A stretch of 64,000 nt of DNA from Pikeienuella piscinae (lineage in GTDB: Bacteria; Pseudomonadota; Alphaproteobacteria; Rhodobacterales; Rhodobacteraceae): the NCBI RefSeq assembly GCF_011044155.1, contig NZ_CP049056.1, positions 2,294,001 to 2,358,000 on the forward strand, in the 5' to 3' direction. The notes below the pieces were generated by a model that was given only the letters and a program-made list of their open reading frames with translations, did not search any database and was not told the DNA's origin. The translations under genes and the position numbers were made by a program. Shown here piece after piece: positions 8,128 to 16,924 of the stretch; position 1 is the first letter of the stretch, and the number at the start of each line of letters is the position of its first letter.

Positions 8128-10260
8128 TCACGCCGCAGAAGGAATCAGCGCCAGAATTTCCTTCGCCGCCGCCGGGATGTTCGTGCCGGGGCCGAAGATC
8201 GCCTTCACGCCGGAATCTTTCAGGAATTGATAATCCTGACTGGGGATCACGCCGCCGCAGATCACGATCACGTCCTCCGCTCCCGCGGCGCGCAGCGCCT
8301 CGACCAGTTTCGGCGCCAGCGTCATGTGCCCCGCCGCCTGTGACGAGATGCCGACAACATGCACGTCATTATCGACCGCATCCTGCGCCGCCTCCTCCGG
8401 TGTCTGAAAAAGCGGCCCGACATCGACGTCGAAGCCGATATCGGCGAAGGCGGTGGCGATCACCTTCGCACCCCGGTCGTGGCCGTCCTGGCCCATCTTC
8501 ACCACCAGCATCCGGGGGCGGCGCCCCTCGCGCGCCGCGAAATCCTCGACGTCCTTCTGGATCGCGGCGAACCCCGCGTCGCCCTCGTAAGCCGCACCGT
8601 AGACCCCCGCCAATGTCTTCACCTCCGCCCGGTGGCGCCCGAAGGCGCGCTCCATCGCATCCGAAATCTCGCCGACCGTGGCGCGCGCCCGCGCCGCCTC
8701 CACCGCCAGCGCGAGGAGGTTTCCGCTCCGTTCACGCGCCCCGGTCTCCAGCGACGCGAGCGCGGCGTCGCAACCCTTCTGATCGCGGATCTCGCGCACC
8801 TGTTTCAACCGCGCGACCTGCGCGCGCAGCACTTCGGCGTTGTCGATGCTGCGGATCTCGAGGTCGTCCTCCTTTTCGAGCCGGTACTTGTTGACCCCGA
8901 CGATCACCTCTTCGCCGCGGTCGATCGCCGCCTGCCGCTTCGCCGCGCTCTCCTCGATCCGGAGCTTCGGCATGCCGGAGGCGACGGCTTTGGTCATGCC
9001 GCCCATATCGTCAACCTCCTCGATGATCGCCCAGGCGGCGTCGGCCAGCTCCTTCGTCAGGCTCTCGACATAATAGGAGCCGGCGAGCGGATCGACGACA
9101 TTCGTGATCCCGGTCTCATGTTGCAGGATGAGCTGGGTGTTGCGCGCAATCCGCGCAGAGAAATCCGTCGGCAACGCCAGCGCCTCGTCGAAGCTGTTGG
9201 TGTGAAGCGACTGCGTGCCGCCAAGCGCGGCCGACATCGCCTCATAGGCGGTGCGTACGATATTGTTGTACGGGTCCTGCTCGGCGAGGCTGACGCCCGA
9301 TGTCTGGCAATGGGTGCGCAGCATCTTCGAGCTGTCCTTCTGCGCGCCGAACCCCTCCATTATCCGGTGCCAGAGCAGGCGCGCCGCGCGCAGCTTCGCC
9401 GCCTCCATGAAGAAATTCATGCCGATCGCGAAAAAGAAGGAGAGCCTTCCCGCGAACCGGTCGACATCCATGCCGGCGTCGATCGCCGCCTTCACGTATT
9501 CCTTGCCGTCGGCCAGCGTGAACGCCAGCTCCTGCGCCAGGTTCGCGCCCGCCTCCTGCATATGGTAGCCGGAGATCGAGATGGAATTGTAACGGGGCAT
9601 GTTCTCGGCGGTGTAGGCGATGATGTCGCTCACGATCCGCATCGAGGCTTCGGGCGGATAGATATAGGTGTTCCGCACCATGAATTCCTTCAGGATGTCG
9701 TTCTGGATCGTGCCGGAAAGATCGGCGAGATCGCAGCCCTGCTCCTGTCCCGCGACGATGAAGCTGGCCAGCACCGGGATCACCGCGCCGTTCATGGTCA
9801 TGGAGACCGACATCTCCTTCAGCGGGATGCCGTCGAACAGGATTTTCATGTCCTCGACGCTGTCGATCGCGACCCCGGCCTTGCCGACATCGCCGATCAC
9901 CCGCGGATGGTCGCTGTCATATCCACGATGCGTCGCCAGATCGAAGGCGACCGAAAGCCCCTTCTGCCCGGCCGCCAGCGCCCGCCTGTAGAAGGCGTTC
10001 GATTCCTCCGCGGTCGAGAACCCGGCGTATTGCCGGATCGTCCACGGGCGCCCGGCGTACATCGTCGCGCGCGGCCCGCGTGTGAAAGGCGCCAGACCGG
10101 GGAGCGTGCCGAGATGGTCCGCGCCCTCGAGATCCGCCTCCGTGTAGAGCGGCTTCACCTCGATTCCCTCCGGCGTCTTCCAGGTCAGGCTCGAAGGGTC
10201 GCGTTTCAGCTCCTTCGCGGCGAGCGCGCGCCAGGCGGCAAGGTCCGTGTCGTTCGTCAT
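8128..10260 (-). CDS. mcm: Methylmalonyl-CoA mutase
   Basis: A 710-residue single-chain adenosylcobalamin-dependent mutase that isomerises (R)-methylmalonyl-CoA to succinyl-CoA, the last step of propionyl-CoA assimilation. The N-terminal TIM-barrel domain has the family signatures '[13 protein letters not shown]' and '[19 protein letters not shown]'. The C-terminal cobalamin domain has the base-off motif D592-x-H594-x2-G597 in '[12 protein letters not shown]', then '[11 protein letters not shown]' and the G-G motif '[11 protein letters not shown]'. Length and domain order match the alphaproteobacterial single-subunit enzymes (McmA/ScpA/BhbA). The biotin-dependent carboxylase genes pccA and pccB follow at 11305 and 17430, so the whole pathway from propionyl-CoA is local; the epimerase is not in this window. 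Confidence 0.96.
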   Translation of the reverse strand: MTNDTDLAAWRALAAKELKRDPSSLTWKTPEGIEVKPLYTEADLEGADHLGTLPGLAPFTRGPRATMYAGRPWTIRQYAGFSTAEESNAFYRRALAAGQKGLSVAFDLATHRGYDSDHPRVIGDVGKAGVAIDSVEDMKILFDGIPLKEMSVSMTMNGAVIPVLASFIVAGQEQGCDLADLSGTIQNDILKEFMVRNTYIYPPEASMRIVSDIIAYTAENMPRYNSISISGYHMQEAGANLAQELAFTLADGKEYVKAAIDAGMDVDRFAGRLSFFFAIGMNFFMEAAKLRAARLLWHRIMEGFGAQKDSSKMLRTHCQTSGVSLAEQDPYNNIVRTAYEAMSAALGGTQSLHTNSFDEALALPTDFSARIARNTQLILQHETGITNVVDPLAGSYYVESLTKELADAAWAIIEEVDDMGGMTKAVASGMPKLRIEESAAKRQAAIDRGEEVIVGVNKYRLEKEDDLEIRSIDNAEVLRAQVARLKQVREIRDQKGCDAALASLETGARERSGNLLALAVEAARARATVGEISDAMERAFGRHRAEVKTLAGVYGAAYEGDAGFAAIQKDVEDFAAREGRRPRMLVVKMGQDGHDRGAKVIATAFADIGFDVDVGPLFQTPEEAAQDAVDNDVHVVGISSQAAGHMTLAPKLVEALRAAGAEDVIVICGGVIPSQDYQFLKDSGVKAIFGPGTNIPAAAKEILALIPSAA

Positions 10261-10567
10261 GTTGGTCTCCTCGGCGCAGGCGCGATCCGCGCGGCGCTAC
10301 GCTGTTGCTCATCCGGTTCTATACCGTTTTGCGTTCAGATTGAGAGGTTTTGCAATGCGACCGCGTCTATCGCCCCCATCGCCGTCCCGCATCCCCAAGC
10401 GCCGGAAGATTCGACGTAGGCGCGATACGCCTTGACCCGCCGGCGGCTCGCTAGGCGGGGCGCAGGGCGTTCACAGCTTCGTCATTGACGGCGCGCGACG
10501 CAGCGAACCGCCGCGCTTTACGCATCGGCCTCTCGCATTGCGCGCGGACGCGGTTATGTTCGAAACC
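10261..10567. promoter_or_regulatory. Divergent intergenic region with repeated GTTTTGC sites upstream of mcm
   Basis: This stretch of about 300 bases separates the minus-strand mutase from the plus-strand DUF4174 gene and must hold both promoters. It contains two exact GTTTTGC copies at 10326-10332 and 10347-10353, in direct orientation 21 bases apart (two helical turns). A further GTTTTGC lies upstream of pccB (18985-18991). Short-chain acyl-CoA regulators of the ScfR/PccR type in Rhodobacter are reported to bind TTTGCAAA-like repeats at the same genes, and the second copy here reads TTTTGCAA. Binding is an inference. Confidence 0.4.
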
Positions 10568-10990
10568 ATGATAAGACCTTGCATGCACCTCCTCCATGCG
10601 CTCGGCGTCATAGCCCTGCTCGCCTCCGGCCCGCTTCACGCGGCGGAGAACCCGCTCGCCGGATATCTTTGGGAGGCGCGGCCCGTCGTTGTATTCGCCG
10701 ACAGTCCGAAGGACCCGCGCTATCAGAAGCAAATGGAGGATTTCGCACGGCGCGAGCCCGATATCCTCGAGCGCGACGTGGTGCTTCTGACCGATACCGA
10801 CCCGGCCGCCAACGGCCCGCTCCGCCAGAAACTCCGACCGCGCGGCTTCATGATGGTGCTGATCGGCAAGGATGGCGAGATCAAACTCCGCAGACCGAAT
10901 CCAATGTCGGTCGATGCGCTAACCCGCCTGATCGATCGGATCCCGCTCCGTCAGCAGGAGATCGACGAGCGCCGACGCCTTCAGGACTGA
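10568..10990 (+). CDS. DUF4174 domain-containing exported protein
   Basis: A 140-residue secreted or periplasmic protein. ATG 10568 gives a classic signal peptide (MIRPCMHLLHALGVIALLASGPLHA, cleavage after HA). A start at ATG 10556 or TTG 10538 would only lengthen the n-region. The mature part 'YLWEARPVVVFADSPKDPRY...' with 'GFMMVLIGKDGEIKLRRPNPMSVDALTRLIDRIP' is the DUF4174 fold, thioredoxin-like in outline but lacking a CxxC pair. DUF4174 genes regularly sit beside the methylmalonyl-CoA mutase gene in Rhodobacterales. Function unknown. Confidence 0.82.
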   Translation: MIRPCMHLLHALGVIALLASGPLHAAENPLAGYLWEARPVVVFADSPKDPRYQKQMEDFARREPDILERDVVLLTDTDPAANGPLRQKLRPRGFMMVLIGKDGEIKLRRPNPMSVDALTRLIDRIPLRQQEIDERRRLQD

Positions 10991-11014
10991 CCGCGCCGAA
11001 CCGGCGGTCCCAGA

Positions 11015-11304
11015 TCATGACGCGTTCGTCATCATGCACGGGTCGGTCCAGCCAGGCGCCGGTTCGCTGAGCCGCGACGTCAGCGCCTCTTCCGAGGCGA
11101 GCCCCCTAAGGAAGGACGCCGCAGGAAGGCCGGTCACATCCCCGAGCGGCGGCGGATAGCGCTGCATGTGGCTGTCCGCGAGCGGCGCCGGCAACAGCGG
11201 ATAGAGGATCGAGGACGCGGCGGAGGCGTATTCGCCCGCATTGACGCAGTGCGAACTGTTCGGTCCGATCCGGACGCGCCTCCCGAATTGGCGCCGGCGA
11301 TCAC
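11015..11304 (-). other. Open minus-strand frame between pccA and DUF4174, possible gene remnant
   Basis: Reading the minus strand from just after the pccA stop to the TGA at 11015-11017 gives about 96 open codons with strongly GC-biased third positions and a protein-like run (including 'IGPNSSHCVNAGEYASAAS' and 'LSEPAPGWTDPCMMTNAS'). There is no good ATG/GTG/TTG with a ribosome-binding site at its start, and the first in-frame ATG leaves only about 50 residues. It could be the decayed end of a gene lying between pccA and mcm, where related genomes carry small genes, or merely chance. I do not recognise a family. Confidence 0.22.
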
Positions 11305-13296
11305 CTATTCAAATTTCATGATGATCTCGTCGACCGCGAGGCTGGCCCCCGCCTCGACGCAGATTTCCGAAACAGTGGATTTTCGCTCCGCCCGCAGCAC
11401 GTTCTCCATCTTCATCGCTTCGACGGTGCAAAGCGCCTGCCCTTCCTGCACCTCGTCGCCAACCGCAACCCGGATCGAGACGACGAGCCCCGGCATCGGG
11501 CAGAGGAGCAGTTTCGAGGTGTCCGCAGCGACCTTCTCGGGCATCAGCGCCGCAAGTTCCGCCTGACGCGGTGTGCGCACATGCACTTTCAGATCGGCGC
11601 CGCGGTGCCGGATACGAAATCCGGATACGATCTTGTCGACCTTCAGCGCCAGCCGCTCGCCATCCACCCTGATCACCGCGAGGCTCTTGCCCGGCATCCA
11701 GTCGGACACGACGCGATGGCGCCCACCATCCTCGAACCCGACCGTCGCGCCCTCGGGATCAGCGTCAATAGTGACTCGCATCTCCACCCCCTGCAGGGTG
11801 ACCGACCAGTCGCGCCCGACCTTCCGCTCATGATTCGACATCCGCCCGGAAACCCGCGCCCGGCGAATCTCCGCCACGCGGTGCATCGCCGCCGCCGCCG
11901 CCGCGATTTGACGGAGCGTCGCGTCGCCGAGCGTCGCGCCTGCAAACCCGTCGGGCCATTCCTCGGCGATGAAGGCGGTGGTCATTTCGCCGGCGATGAA
12001 TTTCTGGTGGTCCATGACGGCGGAAAGGAAGGGGAGGTTATGGCCGATCCCTTCAACCTCGAACGAGTCGAGCGCGCCGCGCATCTCATCGATCGCCGCG
12101 CTCCGCGTTTCGCCCCATGTGCAGAGCTTGGCGATCATCGGGTCGTAGAACATGGAGATTTCGCCGCCTTCGAACACCCCGGTGTCGTTTCGGACGCGCC
12201 CCTCCACCTCTTCCGGCGGGCGATAACGGCTGAGCCGGCCGATCGAAGGCAGGAAGCCGCGATAGGGGTCCTCGGCGTAGAGCCGGCTTTCAAGCGCCCA
12301 GCCGTTGATGCTGATATCCGCCTGGCTCATCGCCAGTTTCTCGCCGTTCGCCACGCGGATCATCTGCTCGACAAGATCGATCCCGGTGATCAGTTCGGTC
12401 ACCGGATGTTCAACCTGAAGCCTCGTGTTCATCTCTAGGAAATAGAAGTTTCGTTCACCATCGACGATGAACTCCACCGTCCCGGCGGAGCAGTAATCGA
12501 CCGCCTTCGCCAGCGCGACGGCCTGTTCGCCCATCGCCCGCCGCGTCCCGGCGTCGAGAAAGGGCGAGGGCGCCTCCTCGATCACCTTCTGGTTCCGACG
12601 CTGGATCGAGCATTCGCGCTCATTGAGCCAGAGGCAGGCGCCATGTTTGTCGCCCAGCACCTGAATCTCGATATGCCGGGGTTGCGTGACGAATTTCTCG
12701 ATGAAGATGCGGTCATCGCCGAATGACGACGCCGCCTCGTTCTTGGACGATTCGAAGCCTTCACGCGCCTCGTCGTCGTTCCAGGCGATCCGCATCCCCT
12801 TCCCGCCGCCGCCGGCCGATGCCTTGATCATCACCGGATAGCCGATATCGCTGGCGATCTTCACAGCTTCCCCGGCATCCGCGATCAGCCCCATATGTCC
12901 GGGAACGGTGCTGACCCCAGCCTCCGCCGCCAGCTTCTTGGAGGTGATCTTGTCGCCCATGGCCTCGATGGCGCCGGCCGGCGGGCCGATAAACGCGACG
13001 CCCTCCTTCTCCAGCGCCTCTGCGAAAAGGCGGTTCTCGCTCAGAAACCCATAGCCCGGATGCACCGCTTCGGCGCCGGTCTCGCGGATCGCGGCCATGA
13101 TCTTATCGATGACGATATAGGACTGGTTCGCCGGCGCCGGACCGATATGCACCGCCTCGTCCGCCATCCGCACATGCAGCGCGCCCCGGTCGGCGTCCGA
13201 ATAGACCGCGACCGTCGCGATCCCCATCTTCTTCGCGGTCTTGATGACCCGGCAGGCGATCTCTCCGCGATTGGCGATCAGGATCTTCTTGAACAT
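11305..13296 (-). CDS. pccA: Propionyl-CoA carboxylase alpha subunit (biotin carboxylase plus biotin carrier)
   Basis: A 663-residue biotin-dependent carboxylase subunit. Residues 1-450 are the biotin carboxylase module: 'FKKILIANRGEIACRVI', the ATP-grasp loop 'KASAGGGGKGMRIAW', the 'EMNTRLQVEHPVTE' active site, and the 'ESRLYAEDP' C-domain. The C-terminus is a biotinyl domain with the target lysine K629 in EAMKMEN, preceded by 'CPMPGLVVSI'. Between them lies the BT linker typical of PCC and MCC alpha chains. With PccB it carboxylates propionyl-CoA to methylmalonyl-CoA for the mutase. A methylcrotonyl-CoA carboxylase alpha chain would look similar, but the mutase neighbour settles the assignment. 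Confidence 0.94.
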   Translation of the reverse strand: MFKKILIANRGEIACRVIKTAKKMGIATVAVYSDADRGALHVRMADEAVHIGPAPANQSYIVIDKIMAAIRETGAEAVHPGYGFLSENRLFAEALEKEGVAFIGPPAGAIEAMGDKITSKKLAAEAGVSTVPGHMGLIADAGEAVKIASDIGYPVMIKASAGGGGKGMRIAWNDDEAREGFESSKNEAASSFGDDRIFIEKFVTQPRHIEIQVLGDKHGACLWLNERECSIQRRNQKVIEEAPSPFLDAGTRRAMGEQAVALAKAVDYCSAGTVEFIVDGERNFYFLEMNTRLQVEHPVTELITGIDLVEQMIRVANGEKLAMSQADISINGWALESRLYAEDPYRGFLPSIGRLSRYRPPEEVEGRVRNDTGVFEGGEISMFYDPMIAKLCTWGETRSAAIDEMRGALDSFEVEGIGHNLPFLSAVMDHQKFIAGEMTTAFIAEEWPDGFAGATLGDATLRQIAAAAAAMHRVAEIRRARVSGRMSNHERKVGRDWSVTLQGVEMRVTIDADPEGATVGFEDGGRHRVVSDWMPGKSLAVIRVDGERLALKVDKIVSGFRIRHRGADLKVHVRTPRQAELAALMPEKVAADTSKLLLCPMPGLVVSIRVAVGDEVQEGQALCTVEAMKMENVLRAERKSTVSEICVEAGASLAVDEIIMKFE

Positions 13297-13546
13297 CCGG
13301 CGGTCCCTCTTGGCTTGATGCGGCGCGGCGCGGCCTCAGTCGGAGACGTCGCCGCCCCCTTTCTATTATTTTCCGCGACCGGGTCCAGCCGCGCCCGTCT
13401 CGACACGTTCCGACGCCGCGCGCGCCAGTGTGACATTATGCACAGGAACCGTCTGCGAAAAATATGCTAACAATCTTCGAATGTTTGTCTGTATCCGACC
13501 TGTGTCCGACCATCGAGTACGTTAGACACCTTCACTGGGGGACCAC

Positions 13547-14950
13547 ATGAGGACCGCATTCTGCTCCGCCGCTGCGGCGTTGGCCGTTGGTGCGCTCGCC
13601 GCACCGGCTTCGGCGCTTAGCATTACGGAGACGGACAATGCCGGCGCGCTGGCCAGTTCGCTCTTCATCAACACCGACCTGAGCATCACCAACACCAGCC
13701 TGTCCGGCGATTTCGGGCAGGCCGGGCTCTACACCAATCTCGCCGGCACCTACGGGCTGCCGAACGCCGGCATTGTGCTCTCGACCGGCTATGTTTCGGA
13801 TTACGAGACCGGACCGAACCAGAGCGACAGCACATCGGGCTCCTTCGGCAATTTCGAGCTCGATGACGATGGCGGCGAATCCGAAGGCGGCGGCTCTGGC
13901 GGCCCGATCTCGATCGGTGACGAGTTTTTCGGCTCGGCTACGCCGGCGCAGCACGAGCTGCTCAACCCGATCACCGGCGAGAACGAGCATTACGACGTCG
14001 TCCAGCTCGATATCGACTTCTTCGCCGAAACCGCGGCGGAGACCGTCACCTTCTTCGCGACCTTCGGCTCGGAGGAGTATCCGGAATTCGTGGACAGCGG
14101 CTTCAATGACGGGTTCGGCCTCTACGTCAACGGCCAGAATGTCGCCGGCGCGCTTCAGACGGGCGGGCAGCCGGGCGACGCGCTCCTGCCGATCAACATC
14201 GATCATCCAGATTTCGCGCCCATCGAAGGGACCGAGCTGAACGGCGTTCTCGCGCCGAACGGCAGCCCGGTGCTGCGCTTCGACGTGCCGATCAACCCAA
14301 GCGCGGCGAACAGTTTCAGCATCATCCTCGCCGACACTGGCGACGACGGTTATGACTCGACGGTCTATCTCTCCAGCTTCTTCGCCAAGCCCGATGATGG
14401 CGGCGGCGCCGGCGTCGGCGTCACCGAGTTCGACCCGATCCTGCCGAGCAATCCGCCGGATCCAGAGACAGACGCTTTCGTGATCGAGATTCCCGATGGC
14501 GTCAATGCGGGCGAGACCGCGTGGATCGATCCGCCGGTCGCGGTCGGCTACGAGTATGAAGTCAGCGGCGGCGCCGAATTCTCGACCGTGACCGCGCCTT
14601 CGCTCGCCACCGTCGCCGACATCGACGGCTACCTGATCACGGTCGGCGCCCAGACGGCGCTCATCGCCGCCGGACAGACGCTCGATTTCTTCGACATTTT
14701 CGGTCTGAACCCGACCTTCTTCACGCTGACCGGAATCGACGAGTCGCTGATGCTCGACCCGCTGAACCAGCTCGCCTTCCCGACCGGCGTCAGCTTCACC
14801 ACTTCGACGTTCCAGACTGTGGTGACAATGACTCCGATCACGGAGAACATGAACGCCGTGCCGCTGCCGGCTTCGATGCTGCTCTATCTCGGCGGTCTCG
14901 CCGGGATCGGCTTCGTTGCGCGCCGTCGGCGCATGGTCCGGGCGGCCTGA
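13547..14950 (+). CDS. Choice-of-anchor L domain protein with VPLPA-CTERM sorting signal
   Basis: A 467-residue secreted protein preceded by GGGGG and a short spacer. It has a signal peptide (residues 1-21, ending APASA). A long acidic D/G/S-rich domain contains 'LYTNLAGTYGLPNAGIVLSTGYVSD' spread over its first third and 'GSEEYPEF' further on, the hallmarks of the choice-of-anchor L family. The C-terminus is a VPLPA-CTERM signal: AVPLPAS, a hydrophobic helix (MLLYLGGLAGIGFVA), then RRRR. Such tails are processed by an exosortase, which I do not see in this window. A second VPLPA protein lies at 46749. The likely location is the cell surface or biofilm matrix; the ligand is unknown. The next gene starts directly after its stop. 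Confidence 0.85.
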   Translation: MRTAFCSAAAALAVGALAAPASALSITETDNAGALASSLFINTDLSITNTSLSGDFGQAGLYTNLAGTYGLPNAGIVLSTGYVSDYETGPNQSDSTSGSFGNFELDDDGGESEGGGSGGPISIGDEFFGSATPAQHELLNPITGENEHYDVVQLDIDFFAETAAETVTFFATFGSEEYPEFVDSGFNDGFGLYVNGQNVAGALQTGGQPGDALLPINIDHPDFAPIEGTELNGVLAPNGSPVLRFDVPINPSAANSFSIILADTGDDGYDSTVYLSSFFAKPDDGGGAGVGVTEFDPILPSNPPDPETDAFVIEIPDGVNAGETAWIDPPVAVGYEYEVSGGAEFSTVTAPSLATVADIDGYLITVGAQTALIAAGQTLDFFDIFGLNPTFFTLTGIDESLMLDPLNQLAFPTGVSFTTSTFQTVVTMTPITENMNAVPLPASMLLYLGGLAGIGFVARRRRMVRAA

Positions 14951-15613
14951 ATGCGAAACGAGCGGAGGGCGCGCATCGCGCCCTCCGTCCTCTCGGGGCG
15001 CCGCCCCGCGGGGGCGGTCGTCGGAAGTCTCGCCGTCGCCATGACGGCTTTCCTGCATTTCAGCCCGGCGCGCGCGGCTGACGCCGATGGCGCCTTCGCG
15101 ATCAAGGATGCGGGGACGCAGACCTGCGGCGCGTTCCTGAAGACTTGGGACGAAGGCAACCGTGATCTCTCGCATTACGCCGGCTGGGTCGCCGGCTACC
15201 TTACCGGGCTGAACCAGTTCACCGCCGGCGCCTATGACCTCGCGCCGTGGCAATCGACCGAGACTCTACTGGGCATGACCCGCTCCGCCTGCGGCCAGAT
15301 GCCGGAGGAGACGCGGTTTCTCGACGCGTTCGCGCGTCTCATCCAGCAGATGGCGCCGATGCGCCTCCCCGCCCCGTCGGATCTTGAAGGGGTTCGGCGC
15401 GGCGAGCGCGGCTTCGTGATCTACGAGGACGTGCTCGCGGCGGCGAAGCGCCGGCTCGCGGCCGAAGGATTCGACCCCGGCCCGGCGGAAGCGGAGTTCG
15501 ACCAGACCGCCTCCGACGCCTTCCTCGCCTTTCAGAAAGCGCATGACCTGGAGGAAACCGGCCTTCCCGATCAAAAGACGCTGTTCAAACTGTTCATCCA
15601 GCCGGGTGAGTAA
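14951..15613 (+). CDS. Exported peptidoglycan-binding-like protein
   Basis: A 220-residue protein whose ATG follows the stop of the VPLPA gene without a gap, suggesting coupled translation. A long basic n-region precedes a hydrophobic signal segment (VVGSLAVAMTAFLHF, ending ARA). The middle part, around 'TCGAFLKTWDEGNRDLSHYAGWVAGYLTGLNQ', resembles the Rap1a/HdeA-like 'YVAGFLSGYN' modules of periplasmic proteins. The C-terminal 60 residues (AEFDQTASDAFLAFQKAHDLEETGLPDQKTLFKLF in outline) fit a PG_binding_1 repeat, which binds cell-wall peptidoglycan. The enzymatic role, if any, is unknown. Confidence 0.7.
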   Translation: MRNERRARIAPSVLSGRRPAGAVVGSLAVAMTAFLHFSPARAADADGAFAIKDAGTQTCGAFLKTWDEGNRDLSHYAGWVAGYLTGLNQFTAGAYDLAPWQSTETLLGMTRSACGQMPEETRFLDAFARLIQQMAPMRLPAPSDLEGVRRGERGFVIYEDVLAAAKRRLAAEGFDPGPAEAEFDQTASDAFLAFQKAHDLEETGLPDQKTLFKLFIQPGE

Positions 15614-15633
15614 GCCCGACGGTCGGAGCAACC

Positions 15634-15861
15634 TCAGTCGAGATTGATCTTGCTCGGGTCGCTGACCGCGCCGACGACGGCGCCCGCCGCCGCGCCGACC
15701 GCGGCGCCGGCGAGAACCGGCCCGCCGACGATGGCGGTGCCGACAGCGCCCGCCGCCGCGCCGATGCCGCCGCCGGTGAGTGCGCGACGCTCGGGGCTGT
15801 GGCCGCAGGCCGTGAGCGCGACGATGATGATGACCCCGGCGACGACATGTTCCAGACGCAT
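15634..15861 (-). CDS. Small glycine-zipper lipoprotein
   Basis: A 75-residue protein: signal segment MRLEHVVAGVIIIVA, lipobox LTAC (acylated Cys at about residue 19), then a Gly/Ala-rich double helix (GGGIGAAAGAVGTAIVGG..., GAAVGAAAGAVVGAV) ending SDPSKINLD. This is the YMGG/glycine-zipper lipoprotein pattern, found in outer-membrane-associated proteins such as the OsmB type. It stands alone, convergent with the preceding plus-strand gene. Confidence 0.75.
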   Translation of the reverse strand: MRLEHVVAGVIIIVALTACGHSPERRALTGGGIGAAAGAVGTAIVGGPVLAGAAVGAAAGAVVGAVSDPSKINLD

Positions 15862-15976
15862 GGAATACCCTCCTCAAGGCGCACTATGATCCGAGGGTGT
15901 GTATCAGGCGTGAATATGGCGAAAACGTGCGCGCGAATTTCACATCTTCCCTATGGAACTGTCATGTTCCGAAACA

Positions 15977-16321
15977 TCATCGCGGCAGCGCCTCGGGGAA
16001 GGATTTTTCGACCTCGGTGAGATCGACGCGCAGCAGCGCTTCGTAGGAGGCCGGGTCGAAGTCGCGCTCCGCCGCGACGATTTCGCGGCCGAACACCCAG
16101 GAAAGGCGGCCGGCGTCGAGATTACCGCGCTCGAACGGCTCTTCGCCGTAGAGGTCGATGAGAGAGGCCAGAAAGAAGGCGTCGACTTCGAGATCGGCCT
16201 TCTTGCGGTCGGCGTGGCGCGGGCGGGCGGTGAGCGGCGTCACCTTCTTCGCACCGTGGCGAATGGTGAACTGGTGATCGGTGCCGGGAAAGCGGCCGGG
16301 CATCCCCTTGTGTTTCAGCAT
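15977..16321 (-). CDS. Conserved hypothetical protein
   Basis: A 114-residue soluble, charged protein (MLKHKGMPGRFPGTDHQ at the N-terminus, LYGEEPFERGNLDAG and VFGREIVAAERDFDP further on) with no signal peptide or membrane segment and no family I recognise. Codon usage is in line with the neighbours. A good -10 element (TATAAT on the minus strand, about 70 bases upstream) and a 14-base palindrome at 16336-16349 lie before the start, which supports it being a real, regulated gene. Confidence 0.5.
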   Translation of the reverse strand: MLKHKGMPGRFPGTDHQFTIRHGAKKVTPLTARPRHADRKKADLEVDAFFLASLIDLYGEEPFERGNLDAGRLSWVFGREIVAAERDFDPASYEALLRVDLTEVEKSFPEALPR

Positions 16322-16335
16322 GGCGCGGCCGGCGG

Positions 16336-16349
16336 ATAACCATGGTTAT
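16336..16349. promoter_or_regulatory. Perfect 14-bp palindrome, candidate operator
   Basis: ATAACCATGGTTAT is a perfect palindrome located 15-28 bases upstream of the ATG of the minus-strand hypothetical gene, between that ATG and its TATAAT-like -10. The position suits an operator of a dimeric regulator. No known binder is recognised. Confidence 0.3.
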
Positions 16350-16448
16350 GCATGGTCACGCCCTTGATTCCAAATGAAAACGTATCATTATACCCCATGA
16401 GAAACCCGGCGATATGCGCCGCCCCGACTTCGGATTGCGGCCGCGCCA

Positions 16449-16850
16449 TCAGCCCGGCGGCTCCGCGTCATGGGTCGCGAAATCGGCCGGGGAGACGATT
16501 TCGAGAAGCTCCAGATCGTCGGAATGGCGAACCTCGCGATGCCTGATGCCGGGCGGTTGAAGGACCGAGGAGCCGGCGCGAAGAAGATGCTCCCCCTCGC
16601 CTTCATACTCGAACACCACCCAGCCCTTCAGCACATAGACCATCTGGAAATCCAGATCGTGGGTGTGCCAGGCGCCGGGGCTCTCCATCCCCGGAACCGC
16701 GCGGATGACATGGGCGTCATAGGCGCCTTCGGTGGCGGTATGGATGCCTAGTTTCCGGTATTCGAAGAAGGGGCGCAGGCCGGCGCCTTCGAATTTGCCA
16801 TCGTCCGCATGGGAAATGACGAAAGTCTGGTTCTTGTTGAGTTTTGTCAT
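16449..16850 (-). CDS. Cupin domain-containing protein
   Basis: A 133-residue single-domain cupin. The metal-binding motif 1 is 'GAWHTHDLDFQMVYVLKGWVVFEY' (H-x-H, Q) and motif 2 is 'LLRAGSSVLQPPGIRHREV' (final His). The start at ATG 16850 (MTKLNKNQTFV) is preferred over an upstream GTG at 16889, which lacks a ribosome-binding site. Small cupins of this type are metal-dependent oxygenases, isomerases or sensors, and the substrate cannot be deduced. It lies between pccB and pccA on the same strand. Confidence 0.75.
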   Translation of the reverse strand: MTKLNKNQTFVISHADDGKFEGAGLRPFFEYRKLGIHTATEGAYDAHVIRAVPGMESPGAWHTHDLDFQMVYVLKGWVVFEYEGEGEHLLRAGSSVLQPPGIRHREVRHSDDLELLEIVSPADFATHDAEPPG

Positions 16851-16924
16851 CTGTTCACCGAACGCTTTCGCTTTGTCGACCGCCGCCACTCTAGGAGCGC
16901 GTCATTTCGCCGTTCATCGGTCCG

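Noticed and set aside
8359-10419. 686-codon plus-strand frame
   Set aside because: It lies antisense to methylmalonyl-CoA mutase and has no family resemblance or ribosome-binding site.
13532-15253. 573-codon minus-strand frame
   Set aside because: It is a shadow of the VPLPA choice-of-anchor L gene and the peptidoglycan-binding gene; its Arg/Glu-rich composition is non-specific.
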